From Enchytraeus crypticus (lineage: Eukaryota; Annelida; Clitellata; Enchytraeida; Enchytraeidae), in assembly GCA_905160935.1 (NCBI GenBank), contig CAJHZI010000414.1:1637501-1701500 (forward strand): a stretch of DNA of 64,000 nt. The letters run 5' to 3'. The notes under the pieces were generated by a model. It did not search any database. It saw nothing but the letters and a program-made list of their open reading frames with translations, and was not told the origin of the DNA. A program made the translations under genes and the position numbers. Shown here one piece after another: positions 33,585 through 49,400 of the stretch. Position 1 is the first letter of the stretch, and each line of letters opens with the position of its first letter.

Positions 33585-36500
33585 ATGTAAAGTATATCTA
33601 TGTATATATGTAATGTATATGTAACTGTTTTGTCATTATCTCTAATTAGAACTCTTCATATTGTTCTGACGTTCAAATATTTCTGAAATAGCCGCAGCAG
33701 GCACGCTGAGATCTAAGCTCTGTACGGCTCATTACTGTGATTAGCAGACCTGCTGGCGTTGCCGCTTGCAATACCTGATTGGTGCTGCGAGGTTTTCTAT
33801 TTCTGACTAATTTGTGACTAGATTCTAATTTTAGAAGCATTTATTAGGCCGACAACGCTAGAAATAATTATATTCCGTTTATGATGCATGCTATGAAAGC
33901 TGTACTATGGTATCCAGTCGCTGCTTGTCTTAGAGAGTGATGATTTGTTTTCAGAATGATCCGGGAAAATAAGAAACAAATCAATTGAAAAATGCGCAAT
34001 TTGATGCTGAATGACACAGATAGCCTAATGAGGAATTGAATAATGTCATGAGTCAAAAAATTAAACGAAAATTAGCTGGAGAACTTTCATTTAGATAAAT
34101 CCTAATGGTAGTAAAATATTCTTTAAATATTCTTAAAAATGTACTAGTACCAAAACTATACTGATTCGCAGTAGTAAAATACTAATAAGTGTCTAGTAGT
34201 AAAGTACTAGATTACTAGTAGTACAGAGTGTGCTAAAATAAATTTGTTTATTTTATTACTATAAAGTAAACACGTGATCATCCTAAAGGTTCATTAATTC
34301 TACAAATCTCCAATAAAATCCTTGAAGCTTTTGTTCAAAGTTCACACACTGTTTAGTGTTAGATAGCGCTCAGCTTTACTGAGCGAAACTGAAGATACAA
34401 GTAGAATATGTGTCTTGAACCTGTCGCATTAAACGGGGGCAAAAGAGAGAAAAGAACGAAAAATATCGAGAGAAAGTGACAAAGCCTACTGATAATAGGT
34501 CACAATCCTTTAATTTGCGAAATAAAATGTCATCAGACTTAATTCTGAATCCGGCTGGCCATGATATTTTTCACGAAGCCAACTCAATTGAAACTGTTAA
34601 TTATAATGAACAATCAACCCCTCAGAAGGCTTTGACAATCAAATGAAGTATAACTGTAATAATAATAATAATAATAATAATAAAGGTTTAACGTCCGTTT
34701 CCTCATCCAGGGATGATGTCAGGGACGTCCCCAACAGCACACATCACTACAGATCAATTAACCCAGACCAATCTGCAAAAGAAATGTGCTGAGGAGAAGT
34801 AAGGTCCTAAACGAAAGCCAGTCCGGTGATCAAAAATGGTCACGGTAGATTGATTATGTCTACGGTGGGAAAACGTAAGTCTTAAGCTTGTTAGAGAATG
34901 TTGAAAAAGAAGAACAAGAGCGAAGATTAGCAGGTAAAGAGTTCCAGATAGTGGGTGCTGCGTAAGAAAAAGAACGTCTGCCCAATGATGTGAGAATATT
35001 TGGAACAGAGAGAAGATTGGCATCGGTGGAACGAAGTGAACGTAAGGGACGATAGGGGAAGAAGAATTTCAGATAAGTAAGAAGGTTTGCCAAATCGCAG
35101 AGTTTTGAAAAGAAGAACACGATTTAATAAATAATGCATTAATTAAATATTACATTCTGTCTTATCACTGAAGGCATTCGGTATTTGAATTAAAGTGTCA
35201 TAATAAGGTCCACTTTGATCATAATATTTTAAAAACATTTATTTCCCCTTTTAATAATATTTTATAGCATTATCAGGCTTCTCTCTCCATATAGATTGTC
35301 ATACGTGAAGACAGAAGGTAGGCATGGGAAAATAATATTGAATATGTCTTCTAAATGAGATTTATCTTATAGGCCTACTGCTGGAGCCAGTGGCGATGTC
35401 GGTAAGATATTCGACCGCGGATCAGTATGTGCGGGTTTCAAATCCTGATCTCGCCCGCCATTGACATCACCTTCGAGTGAGGAAACCGACGTTAACATTA
35501 GCTTTTATCAGCTTTTGCAAAATTATCGACATTTTCAGCTACTTTTCTATTAAACACTGAATTCTAAAATCATCATTTACTATAAAAACGTTACAGTCGA
35601 TCTAATCGACGAGACTTACCCCTCTACGCAGTCTTCCAGTGTCATCCACGTCCACTTCCTCGTTTAACCCAGGAGTGTCTACTCCCAGACTGCGAGCACC
35701 AGGCGTTTCCTCCAGGCCGTGCTCCTCCTGGTACCTGTGAAGTCTCTGGGCGAGCAGGTGGTAGATGGCGGTAGCACTGCAGGGAGCGTTGGCGGTGACG
35801 AGGCGATGAACCTCTCCAGGCCTGAAGTCGAGCCTTGTGGTCATGTGCTTGACGACGCTCTGGAGGAGATCACTGGACTGAAGTCTATTGGGGTATGGAA
35901 TCCGATGAAACGGTTTGGTTTTACCTGTCAATCAATTGGTCGGTAAGGTTGTAAAGCCGATGTTAACGTCAGTTTCATCTCACGAAAGCTATATCAGTGA
36001 CAGGCGCGCCCAGAATTTGAATCTATACGTACGGATATCTAACCGACATCGCCTAGGCTCCAGCAAGTCGGTCAATAAATTGTCTCAGTTAATCAGTAGG
36101 TCAGTAAGTCAGTCAACCAATAAATTAAAATCAATTAATCAATTCGTCGTTCTTTCAATTAGCCAATAAATAAATCACTAAACAAATGAGTCAGTCAGTT
36201 AATCAATCAATACATTAATCATTTGTCAGTTAGTCAATCGGTTATTCACGTCATTTAATATAGTGATTACTGCTTTGAACTGGCTTAGTTTCTCGGTAAC
36301 TGAATTTGCATACAAAGTTCAGGAAAAGCAATAATATAGTTTTAGATACTGAGATATTAGAATAACTGATCTAGATGCAAACTCAGAAGCCATAACCAAA
36401 TGATTGGAAATGAAGCCGAATAAGTTTAACACATGGCTTACCTTCAGTGATCCACGGGTGTTGCATGGCTTCCTTCAACGTAATTCTCTCTGCCGGATTT

Positions 36501-37395
36501 ACTGTCAGAAACTTTTCCACGAGATCCTTGCACTCTGAAATGGTAATACCATGCTGAGTTATCAAAATTGTAAAATACTTCAGGCTATCTGAAATGTTTA
36601 TGTGCTTTGATGAGCATAAGTAAGTATTTCTAATTTGTTAGCCATTACAAAGAATTAGAAAGTTTCGAAGCCATAAACTTGTGAATTGCGCTAAAGGTAA
36701 AAATTGACTACGCGAGAGTTTATAAGAGCCGACAAAAAACAAATATTGAGCAGGACAATGAAAATTATCCTGAAGAGTAGTAGATATAAGCAAGCCATTG
36801 TAACTAAAATTATAATTATTTCATTACAGACGTACTTGTGAGATATTTGATGGAGTACATTTGATGTCGTACATATGATAGGGTATATTTGATGGGTACA
36901 TTTGATCGAAGTTATGCTTACTAATGAGCTTGATAAGTAGATCAATGGGAATAGGAATATCAATGATCAATAGGAATATGCAAAACTGGATAGAATTACA
37001 GAGAGAGAGAGAGAGAGAGAGAGAACGAGAGAGAGATAGAGATAGAGAAAGAGAGAGAGATATTCGAAGCTAAGCATTACTTATTATTGACTTTTACTGC
37101 CAGTTACATTTAGTTTGAAACATACACCTAAATGTCGATACGCAAAAGTTCGGCTGTTAGGCAGCTTTCTGCAAAAACTGATTTAACGTCTGTTGCTACA
37201 ACTACTTGTCAATCTATCAGCCTTTAAAGGTCAACATACCTTGCGATAGATGACTAGGAAGCGGGTTCATTTCACGATTGAGCATCTTCTTGTGTAAAGC
37301 TGCTATAGTGAACGGATCAACTGTGTAGGGCAGTGTTCCAGCCAACATCGCATACATGTTGACACCTCTTTAACAGACACAATTTGAAGTTAACG

Positions 37396-37491
<96 letters not shown>

Positions 37492-40400
37492 AGACTGGGG
37501 CAAAGAAAAATAATCCCCTAGCGCAATCTCAATAACTTTAAGACAACTCAAAATATCTTTACGAAATTTACGGAGCCTCTAGAGGAGAAATTTATGCGTA
37601 TATCCTGCAAATTTGGTTAAAATATCTGCATTAGTTACGAAATTACAGCATTTCTTCTCGAAAAGTGCTAAAATCAATTTTAACAAAGCTTTTTGAAATG
37701 TCAGTCGTTCTTTTTAAAGAAAATAACGACCCTGAAAAGGGCCGTTTACTTAAGTAGTGGAGTATATGCCTGCACTACCTTGTTAGCTACTCTAATAAAA
37801 GATGCTTACAATTCGTTCTTCTGTTTAAATTTTTCCTAAATTTTGAAAAAAACGTTGCAATTGTTTAAGTAAGCCTTGTTAAAATTGATTTTAACATTTT
37901 TTCCGAAGAAGCGCTTTATTTTTGTTACTTCTGAATATATTTTCACCAAATTTGCAGGATATATGCAGAAATTCCTCCCTTGGAAGACCCGAAAATCTTG
38001 TAAAACAATTTTGCGTTTTGTCCAAGTTATTAAGACTTTTGGTAAAAAAGCCTTGTTAAATTTGATTTTTGTACTTTTTTCCTAGAAACGCTGTAATTTT
38101 CTTACTGCTCAATAGAGTTTCATAAAATTTGCAGGTGACTTGCAGAAATTCCTCCTGTAGAAGCTCAAAAAATTTTATACAAATATTTTGAGTTTTGTTG
38201 AAATTATTGAGATTTCGCTAGGGGATTATTTTTTTGCCCCAGTCTGTATATATATATATGTACTATGATATACTATAATATACAATATAGTTAAGTGAAA
38301 ATTCAGCCGATGCTAGCGACAGTTTCGTCTTTTAATTGAAAGCGATAGTGACGATGAGCCTAGTATTTGAACCCACACATACTGATCGGCGATCGGAGGT
38401 CTTACCCATATCGTCGCTGGTCGCTTCCAGTGACGATATCGGTCATTATATTATCGATATCGGTCTTATCGATACCATATGCAGCTTAGCTTGGGAAATT
38501 ATTACTTCTGCGGTGGTTTCCCGTTATCTTCCTTAGATCTAGTTTAATCGCCTCTTACGCTATTTACAGTTAACGATTAATCTATTCCTCAATGACGCGG
38601 ACTCAATGACGGGAAACATCTAAATATCATCAAGGAAGACTAACATGCTCCAGATATCAACTTTAGGTCCATAACGTCCATTAGCCAGCAGCTCAGGGGC
38701 AGCATAGGCGGGACTGCCGCATTGCGTTGAGCACAGGTTGTCCTTAACGCCATCATTCCCATTAGCTTTAGTGCTCTCGGATTCAGTCACAGGAAGTCCA
38801 TTTTGTTGGGACTGATAAGTGGCATCCACGCTGTGATCGTAATTATCTGACGTCATTCGTATCGAATTACTTAATCCGAAATCTGTATCAATCAATTAAT
38901 AGTTAAATTATTTTACTGATGTTCAGTCAAACATCAAACTTACTGTCAATCCCTTAACTCATTCACTATCAAACAGTAAGTCTCTTATCAATCAGTATCA
39001 ATCAATCTCTTATCAATCAATCTCTTGTCAATCAGTATCAATCAATCTCTTATCAATCAGTATCAATCAATCTCTTATCAATTAGTATCAATTAATCCCT
39101 AATCAATCAGTATCAATCAATCTCTTATCAATGAGTATCAATCAATCTCTTATCAATGAGTATCAATCAATCTCTTATCAATGAGTATCAACCAATCTCT
39201 TATCAATCAGTATCAATCAATCTCTTATCAATCAGTATCAATCAATCCCTAATCAATCAGTATCAATCAATCTCTTATCAATCAGTATCAATCAATATCT
39301 TATCAATCAGTATCAATCAATCTCTTATCAATCAGTATCAATCAATCTCTTATCAATCAGTATCAATCAATCTCTTATCAATCAGTATCAATCAATCTCT
39401 TATCAATCAGTATCAATCAATCTCTTATCAATCAGTATCAATCAATCCCTAATCAATCAGTATCAATCAATCTCTTATCAATCAGTATCAATCAATCTCT
39501 TATCAATCAGTATCAATCAATCTCTTATCAATCAGTATCAATCAATCTCTTATCAATCAGTATCAATCAATCTCTTATCAATCAGTATCAATCAATCTCC
39601 TATCAATCAGACCGATTGACTCATCAATCCAGTATAACATTAGAAGCGTCTAGTAGAGGGTTGAATGTTGTCCTGTAATAAATTTAATTTCCTTTATTTA
39701 CACATGTAATTTATTTAAGAAGATGATGCTGAAACAGATTATTACTTATTTAATTAATTATTAATTTATTTATTATTTACTTAATTTTTAATTTCTTCAA
39801 CTAGTGTGAAGAAAATCTTTAATGGGGTGCCAGACAATCTGACATTGCCCATATATTTGAAAAATAGAAGACTGTCTCACATTGCGCAAATGTTAAGCGT
39901 AAATAAAATATAATGAACTGTGTTATTCAGTTTAGTTCATTCGAGAATGACATATTTTAGAAATCATTTCCTTAAGCATCACAAATCAGGCCTTAAGCTT
40001 GCAACGACATTTATATCTGAAGATAAATGTCAGTCAGAGTTTCCTCTCAAACATCATGATCTATAATTTAAAATTCCATGAACCGAGCTGAATAAGTCTG
40101 ATACAACGCACTTCCATCATCACAAGAGTCATGATTATAATTATTTAGTTATGAAAACTACCATAAAATTCAATAACAATTAAACAATAATCGTGTTTAA
40201 CATTGTTTTATGTTTCTACAGATGCCGTCAGAGATGGTCTGTACGAGATTTGAACCCCGAGGTCCTCTGCCGGTTAGTTAACAATACTGCGCTAACTATT
40301 CAACTCCGATATACAAAGGTGCGATTGCAATTATTTTACCATAGCACCGTCGTATCTTATTTACGATTCTTTTAAAAGATCGGTTGGTTTATTTGATGAT

Positions 40401-43400
40401 GATGTCAAAAAAGCCTCCAGGAAATGCATTAAATGCAACAGCATTAACCTACAGATTTTCACTAAAAGTTTACAGATATCCTTGTTGTTAAACATAATAT
40501 GTATATTAATATCATTTAATTACTAAGCATTAATTGCGTAAGTTGATTAATTCTATAGACTGCCGGTCGGAAATAAAAAATGTATAAATCTATCGATTGA
40601 CCAGAATTGTACAGGTATGTACTTAATAGTACTGAAAACTAACTAGTACAGGGGTAGGGTAAAGGGTAGTAAACTTGCACACTAGTACAATAAGCAGTAG
40701 ACTTGTACACATTTGTAATATACTGGTACACAAGTATACTAGTACAAATATGTATTACACTAGCACAAATAGATATTACACTAGTACACATACATGTAGG
40801 TAGTACACTAGTACACATAGATTGTATAGTAATGCACAAATACACATAGGTAGTACACTATTGCAAATAGGTAGTACACTAGTGCAAATAGGTAGTAAAC
40901 TAGAATACATGTACATACGTAGCATACTAGTACACATAGGTAGTACACTAGTGCAAATAGGTAGTAAACTAGAATACATGTACATACGTAGCATACTAGT
41001 ACTCATAGGTAGTACACTAGTGCACATTGGTAGTGCACTAGGACACATACTGTAAGCAACAGCCTCTGGGTTGAAACGACCGGAAAACCATTTTTGTCAC
41101 AAGCAGGATATGGATGGCGATCAGCTTAGGGCAGAAATATATACAATTAGCCAAAAGAAAATTGTGAATCTGAATTTCAGTAATTAATTATTTTGTACAA
41201 CATGCTTGACAAGACCTCAGAAAGTAAACTAAATATACATGTACATTATACAATGTGCAACAGTTTTCGAATCACAAAATTCGCCTATCGTTAATCTCTA
41301 TGAATTACTTGAAAAAAATTGAAAGTGTAATCCTACTGTTCCTTGTCAAATTCATACGCTACTTATATTTAATTGTGCATTAAAGACGAACTAAATACAG
41401 CAGGTCTAGATCATACTGTATATTTTCTTGTTGTGATCACAAGTTATTCGATAGAAAGGATTCCTCTGAAGAAATAATTGACTGATTTAATTCTGAAGTT
41501 AAATTCTATTTACGAAACTTCAGCAGTGCCTCGAAACTCTAAGTGCTGTATATGCTAAACTTCTTTAATAAAAAGAATGGTAAAGGAAATATTTCTAATT
41601 AGAGACTAAATAGAAACCATTGCAGGGAAGCATTTTAAATTAATCTCCAAGGACTGAAACACAAATGATATATGTATTTACTACACTGAACATAGAGTTG
41701 AGGTCTGCAGAAGAACATTCTACACTGTAGTATAAAAACTGCTACTTTATAGTTTCTACTGCTACTATTAATATTTCTACTGCTACTGTGCTATTCCACT
41801 GCTACTGGTACTGCTATTGCTACAGCTACAGCTACTTCAATTGCTACTCTGCTGCTACAGCTGCCGCTATTGTAATAATATACTGTACGTTCTGTTCTAT
41901 ATACTACATGTAATATGTGTTGATATACTATATATTCATACTACTTATGACTATATACCGACATATATCAATTTAATAAAAAATGTCTAGGCAACAATAA
42001 AACGGAGACAATAATGTACATGTACTTATAATTAACATGCAGGCATGTCATGCAGATAAATGTTATTAATTTTATAACAATAAATAGTTTAATACAATAA
42101 ATAGTTTGATGTACTATATTGTTTAATATAATAAATAGTTTAACGATTCCCACTGAATAGCATCAATACTGACCGATTATCTTGATATTTTTCTTGTCAT
42201 CCAGTAGAAGGTTCTCAACCTTGAGATCTCTGCGATACAAATTAAAATCAGGCATTTTTGAAATTAATCTATATGTCAAAGTAATTGATTCACTTATTAT
42301 GTATTTTTGTGCAATAAAAAAGTGGTAAAACGTGTATAAAATATTTAGCGGCTTAGCCTGCTAGTTTGATCTGTCATTTGATGATTTCGAATTAATTTAT
42401 TTAGCTATTCATTTAAGTAAGCCTACTAAAGTCAACAAAATCGCCGATGTTTAAATAAATCTGACATTAAATTATGATTAATTTACATGTAGTAATTAGT
42501 TCATTGGATAACTTCAGTTTTGAGTCAGTTGATAAGTTGTAATAATTTAGCAAAGTTTCTACTGTGCATTGCGTAGAGTTATCTTAGCTCTTTAGCTAAG
42601 CAATTGGATATGCAAATTATGATATTTTTTATTTAATGAACGATTTTTCCATCCATCTTTCTATCATTCGTTTCTTCGGAATTCTTCCTATTATTCAATT
42701 CTTACATTATTCAATGTTTCCCTATCATTTTTCTATAATATCGATGAAGCAGATATATATTAATTTTGCTTTGCGTTGTATTGTGTAGGCACTACTGTAC
42801 AGTGCAGTAAGAATGTAAGATTAGGTTTTTCACAAGAAATACCCACTTACGTATTAAAAATAATGAAATATGAAAGAATCATTGTGTTACAGATCAGGAT
42901 TTATTTGTTATATTTTTTATTTAATCTGGAGTTTTAAATACTAGCAAGGGCAGTTATTTTAAATATTATGGGGGTTTTAGCTGACATAAATATTCTTTAT
43001 CTCTACAAAAGTTTCCAAAAGTCTAGTAGCATTAGTTCTGTCTAATTTCCCTTACTGTGAATTACGGACATACTATATGTCAGATAAGAGCTGACAGACT
43101 GCGATTTATCTCAGTGTAGCAAGTAAAAATTATTTAAATTAACACTTTCGAGCAGATGCGAATATTCCCAAAATGTTGATCGAATTAAATTAAAGTACTA
43201 AGTATTTCGCATTAAGTACGCTGAAGTCAGATACGCTGTTTAAGGTTTTACCAGCAATTATAACTGCTTTAAGTAGTGCAGGTTACTATGATGGTTGTTA
43301 TAATGGTTGTTGTTGCTGTTTGGTTGTTATGTTGGTTGTTAGGTTATTATGATGGTTGTTGAGTTGATGGTTGGTAGTTAGTCAGCTATGATATCTAACA

Positions 43401-46400
43401 GGCGCAGTAATTTAGAAGCTTTCTATTGAGAAATATGGCGACAGCGCATGAATTAGCAACAAAAATTTTCTTGATCTCATGTGAAATAAGGGCGATTACT
43501 TAGATATACTTCAGATCCTATCCACTGATTTACCCCGAAATTAGTTATAATAAAAAACTTGGTAATATTCATGTGCTATGTAGGCTTATACTTGTTCTTC
43601 ATACTTCTATTTTAATTTTTTAAATTTCTACAGTATAAGTTCCATATTGCCATGAATTTGGTGAAATAAAGATTATATACTCTCTCATTCATCATCATCA
43701 TCATCATCGTCATCTTCCCTTGAATCCCAGTTTAACTAGGGTCGGGATGCGAATAGACTCAAATTCTCTCTGTCCTACATAATATCATTTATCAGTCAAT
43801 CCCTTATTTGAGATTTTTCCGTTCGTTTAAATTTAAATTGTAAACTCTCTCATTATCACATAATATTACAATACGTCTGGAATTTTGATTTCATTGACGA
43901 ATTTCCGAAATCATAGTAATCGCCTCAAAAGTCTCCCTATCTTGACAGTCTCGATGATAAATTGAGTGACATTCCAGTGGCTCTTAAATCACACAATATA
44001 CCTCTGCTTATTGGCAGGTCCGTATCCGATAGTAAACCATTGGTATTTAAAGGCTAGCCAGAGTATGGCAAAATCGCAATTTATGATCTAAATAAATTCC
44101 TATTGATAAATTAAAATAATTATTTTATTTTAATCAGCATTGGTTGCATGAAGGGGTGCACTGAAATGAGAGATCCGCTGAGTCTTTTATAAACGATCTA
44201 TCAGCTCAAATTTCTACAACAAATAACTCTGAAAACAAAAGTGGACTAATCTTTGCCAACATTTGTGCGCGTGTTCGGAATTGGTATAACATTGTTGTTC
44301 ACTCGGGGATTTGTTCATATTCATTTAAGCAGCTTTCCCATCTAGATAGATTTTATAAAGTTGGAGTTCTCTTGTCTGTCATATATAAAGTTTTTCAATC
44401 AGAACTAGCGAGGTATACAGGTAATGCCTCTCCGAAGGTTCCTATGTTATCATTGCTCAGTTTCCAATTTTTATGATAAATATTAAATATTTTAAATTCG
44501 CCTATTAAGTAAACCATATTGATGCGATTTTCATAGCACATGCGTAATTACTAACGCGCGCTATTGTTAAAATGTTTTTATATTCCGTTAATGTTTTCCT
44601 TTTATATTTTAACATAATCTTAACACTGTTACAATTTACAAGAGCAGCTGGTCGAGTTTGGCCTTAGTTGCACCTTGCGTAGTCTCTGACATAGTCAGGT
44701 AACTCAACAATCGAAGAAATAAGCATAATAACGTATCTGTAAAAAGCTTCATCCGGTCTGGACATGTTTCGGATATTATTTCTGATTGTATTAGAATCAC
44801 GAATGTGTTTGTCACGTCAGTAATTAGCCGGCTTGTTTACGAAAAACTGTCACCAGAAAGAGCTGTACAGCTGTTGCATTATAATCTGATGCTAATGCTT
44901 GCTGGATTAAATCTTTGTATCACTAATAGATCCGAGAAGAGATTACGAAAATCAGTAATTTCAGCAAGAGAAGAATAATTCAGACAATATGGAAAGCAAC
45001 TTGAAACCACCTCGAAAACTTGGAATTTTTTGCGCTAAAACTTAGACGAACTGAATAAAAATGTAAATTGAAAAATGACTCTCGCAGTACACTAGAACGA
45101 GAGAAAGAGGCACAGTAGCTAATTTTCCTAAGAAAATTAAGTAAATGAAAAACCAGTCTTAAGACACCTATTAATTTGGGTAGAATAGATATACTATTCT
45201 CGTGATTTTATTTATGAATGCGCTTAAATTAGACCAACGTTCATAAGCTTCCACTTATCATTTTAAAACAATTAATATACATGTAGATCCAAGTGGCAAA
45301 GTTAATAATGCTTTCTTTCATAGGAATACTCTCCTTCAGAGATGACCAGGTAATAATTGAAATCCTCTTCATAATGCTTGTAAATCATGTCTGCTATCAA
45401 ATCCTTTATCAATTATATCGAGTTTGGTTATTTACTTAAAGTGCTATTCACCAATGTAGTCCACCTTTACGAGGACATTACAATAATTATTAAGAACTTT
45501 AAAATAATAACAATATAATCTTCAATGTTTTTATCCTTTACACCACATTCACGCACAACCCAATTAAAAATAATTACAATTGAAGACCGTAAAATCTGAA
45601 AAAAACGTCTTGCAGAATAATATTGCAGCGAATTAGAGCCGGCAGGTGTTTACACAGTTACATTGTAACCATTGTTGAATCACATCTTCCTCATCCAATT
45701 AGAGCCGAGCTCTTTGAGATTCGACGTCAGTTGAAGTCACTGACCAGCTCTGAATCGAATAAGCTTTTGTAAGCTGCTTAGCTAAGACTATGGAATATGG
45801 AGTGGTCCAATTAGCCATGTGAACCGCTCCAGGCTTCCACGTATACACAATATATTCCGTTGTACACAGTCATCAGCTACATGTACGTCAATGGAAAGAT
45901 AGGCCTACTTGCAATTGCAAGTATTACGATATTTATTTAGTCCCATTCATAGTTACTATTACGCTCTTTAACGAGTACTTCACAGATCAAGTGTTTGAGG
46001 CCGTTAGATGAATATCATCTGTTAATGACAGATATTATTTTAGGGACAAATTTGTGTAGGTTCCTCTAGATAGCAGTAAGCTCGGTTTTGACAGTGATCC
46101 AAGTGATCGGTACAAATGAAGGGAATTGAGTCCAATCCTTCACTGCATAAATAACTTCGATTCTTTCCGGTCATATACAAGTCCAATTAGCTACTGTTGC
46201 GTACGAATCAAGCTGCATAATTTTCTAGGTTAAATTATCTAAATTACTGTAGATACTAGGATGCTAACAATATAGAAGCGAATGTAGAAGAACATTAACG
46301 TCGATGGAGTACAATTTATATAATTTAGTACACGGATGAGCAAGTCTTGTTAGGCGTGTTGGAGCACACAACAAGTGGCTTCGTGTCAGATATGAATAAG

Positions 46401-49400
46401 TCTTGCGGAATGTTTTTAGAATCACGAGAAAATAATCGACAATGGCAGTTGAAAAAATAGAACAATTTTAGAGAATATATAAAAAAAAAAAAAGATTTAA
46501 CGATAAAAAGTAAAACAAATGATTACTAAGTATTATTATTTACATATAATTTTTATTATTTTTTTTTTTTTATATTTTCTTTAATCTTTATTTCTTTAAC
46601 ATTTTTATTTCTTAAACAACCTGACAAGCGGATTATTGTTATATTTCTACTCTCCACTCAGGAATGTCATGTAGTTAAAAGTGCAAAAAGGAAACAAAAA
46701 AACACTGTAATTAGAGTTGCTAGGTGCTACGGAAAAGAGTTTTCGCTTAACTAGCTAGAAGTATTATTAATTAATTACTTTTATTAATGAATTTAAAAAC
46801 TTATTCATGAATTTACTACTTAATTATTATGTATTAATTTTATTACTATAATTTAAATTGAAGTTTATAGTAATAAGAAAATACAATTATTGTTATCTAA
46901 TTATTATTAACATATTTAACATTAATATTTTTAACATCATTGTTAACATTGTTGTTAGCATTATTAAACGTATTATTATTGCAGTTATTATTTCTTCTTC
47001 TTATTATTATTGCTATTTATTACTATTATCACTATTATTATTACTACTACTATAATTTTTATTACTTTTAGCTCTGTTAAAACCAACCGAGGTTTGAATA
47101 GAAAGGGATCGAGCAATACGTACTGGCTGAATCGCCCGCCCGGCTACTCGACGTCATCCAATTACTTATTATAATTATTTGCATTTTCATTATGATTGAT
47201 GATTATGATGATGTTGATTATTATTGTTATTATTATTACTATTATTATTATTAAAACAACTACTACTACTATTGGCATTACTATCGTTATTGCTCTGTTC
47301 CATATACCTCTTACAGTTGGTTCGTTGTTAGGAAGAATTCAAATTGATGCAAGGTCACGTATTGTTACTGATAGATAATACTACAGCGTGTTACTAGGCT
47401 GTGCTAAGGATGTCAGGTGAAAGCTAATCTGCTGCATCTTACGTCAATGCCATGCACGCCCTGGAGGCTGGAAACTGTTACCTAGCGTATCACAATTTCT
47501 CTCCTTCTTTAATGTAATTCCCGTGTAGTTGTCGAGTCAGAAAAATGGAGAATATATCTGCCGAAAACTGTTTCTAACATAATTCTTAGGAGTCATCATA
47601 TGCTGATGCTAAGGCAATATAACGATATCTCCGTTTGAAGTCTTTTTCATAGCTAAACGGTGTAATTACTAGTGCAGATAAGGCACTGCTGCTATGCTCT
47701 TTGCTACATCCTCGTCTGCCTTTCACACAATATGCCCATACCATCTCAATCTCGACTGAGCCAACCTATCCCCGATCCCCTCAACATTCAAATTCATCCC
47801 CACATATTTATTTTCCATTCTGTCCTTCCTAATTCTTCCACACATTTGACGCAGCATTCTCATTTCTGCCACATGCAAACTCTGTAAATGTTCCCTTTTT
47901 GTGTCCAACATTCCGAACCATCATCATTACTCTCCTTACCACAGAACTATAAAATTTGCCTTTCGGTCTTAGTCTTAATGTAAGGTAATAGAATAAAATC
48001 AATAAATGCAGAAAACGAAAGTTGAAAGAATGAATAGTGGTAAATTACTTCAAACCAATTTTATTTAATTCACATTCTTACTTTGCGTCAATGTTCGCAA
48101 ATGATATTAATGAATCAATGGGATGTTGTATAACGGAAATCCGACCTGGATGAGTAATTTAATAACATCCCTTCAGTGCATCCATCACCTACATTACCGT
48201 CCTCGCTGCCTCGTGGCCTTGCGAGATGGCTTCAATATTAACGATTTCTACTAAAAGTCATCATGAAGTTCTCTGCAAAAGTATCGATGTCTCGATCAAA
48301 AAACAATTCAATCTCCTCTGAACTATTTCAAATATTGTTTTAAAATGGACATTAATAGCATTAAATTATGTCCTGCTTTTTTCAGGAAAACACTATAATC
48401 ATCTCTCTCTTAGTGCACTGCCTAATGGCAGGTCCATGGTATATAACGCCTCCACTCTTCTCTTCCTTATAGAAGGATAAGTGTGGGCACATGGAATGTG
48501 AGAACTGTGGGTGACTATAATCATATAGCTTACATATTTCAAATTTGGTTACTTAGGTACGGTATCAGTTAAATGAAATAAATCTTCCAGTTTGAAGTAA
48601 TAGTAGTAGGACATCAGAGTTGTTACAGTAAATGAAAGAATAAAAATGTCACCATTGTGTTGAGTTTTTGGAAGTGTCGACCGTTGCAGAAATTTGAACT
48701 CTTAATTTTAATTTAATTTGTTTTATTTTGTTTTTCTAACACAAACTGGCGACTCTCAAGCCTCGAGCCATCGTTAGTTTATGTAGAAAATGCACAGCAG
48801 TCAGCTTTATACTGTATTTAATGGATAGTTTCTATTGAAAAGGATATACAACATACACTAAAAACATATTTATTTTAACTAACTTGAAATCTCTCAATTG
48901 TTTTGTGCATATCCACTGACGCAAATGGAATCAAATGTTCTATGAAGCGAAAATGAAGGCGGATAATTAAATTACGCTAATGTTTCTAAAGCGGGGGAGT
49001 ATTTGCAAGATGTTGTACTAATTTAAGCTTAAAGATCAAGACGTTGTACAAATTTAGGCTTAAAGATTAAAGTAGAAGCTCGTTAATGCATCGCCTAAAA
49101 TTTGGCAACGGTGACTGAACCTCATAAGTTTTAGAAAGAGTTTTCACTTAGAGTTTCAAATTTACCGAACTATACTTAAAAGCATTAATTTTTACCAAAA
49201 ATACTTTTAAATTGACTCCGCTTCCTGCTGAATTTTCATGTCCTGACTCGCTAATGGCGTAAAAGATGTGATGTCTGATAAAGTTAAGGCGAATGGTAGA
49301 GGTCACTGTACGCTCAGCCTGGCAAACATGTTTTAGACATTTCTTGCTCTGATGACAGGCTATCCCTGAATCACTCCCTGAAGCATTCGTTACGCCCAAG

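Noticed and set aside
38955-39612. CRISPR array
   Set aside because: Regular direct repeats but no unique spacers, in a eukaryotic intron; it is a minisatellite. The same applies to 22838-23562.
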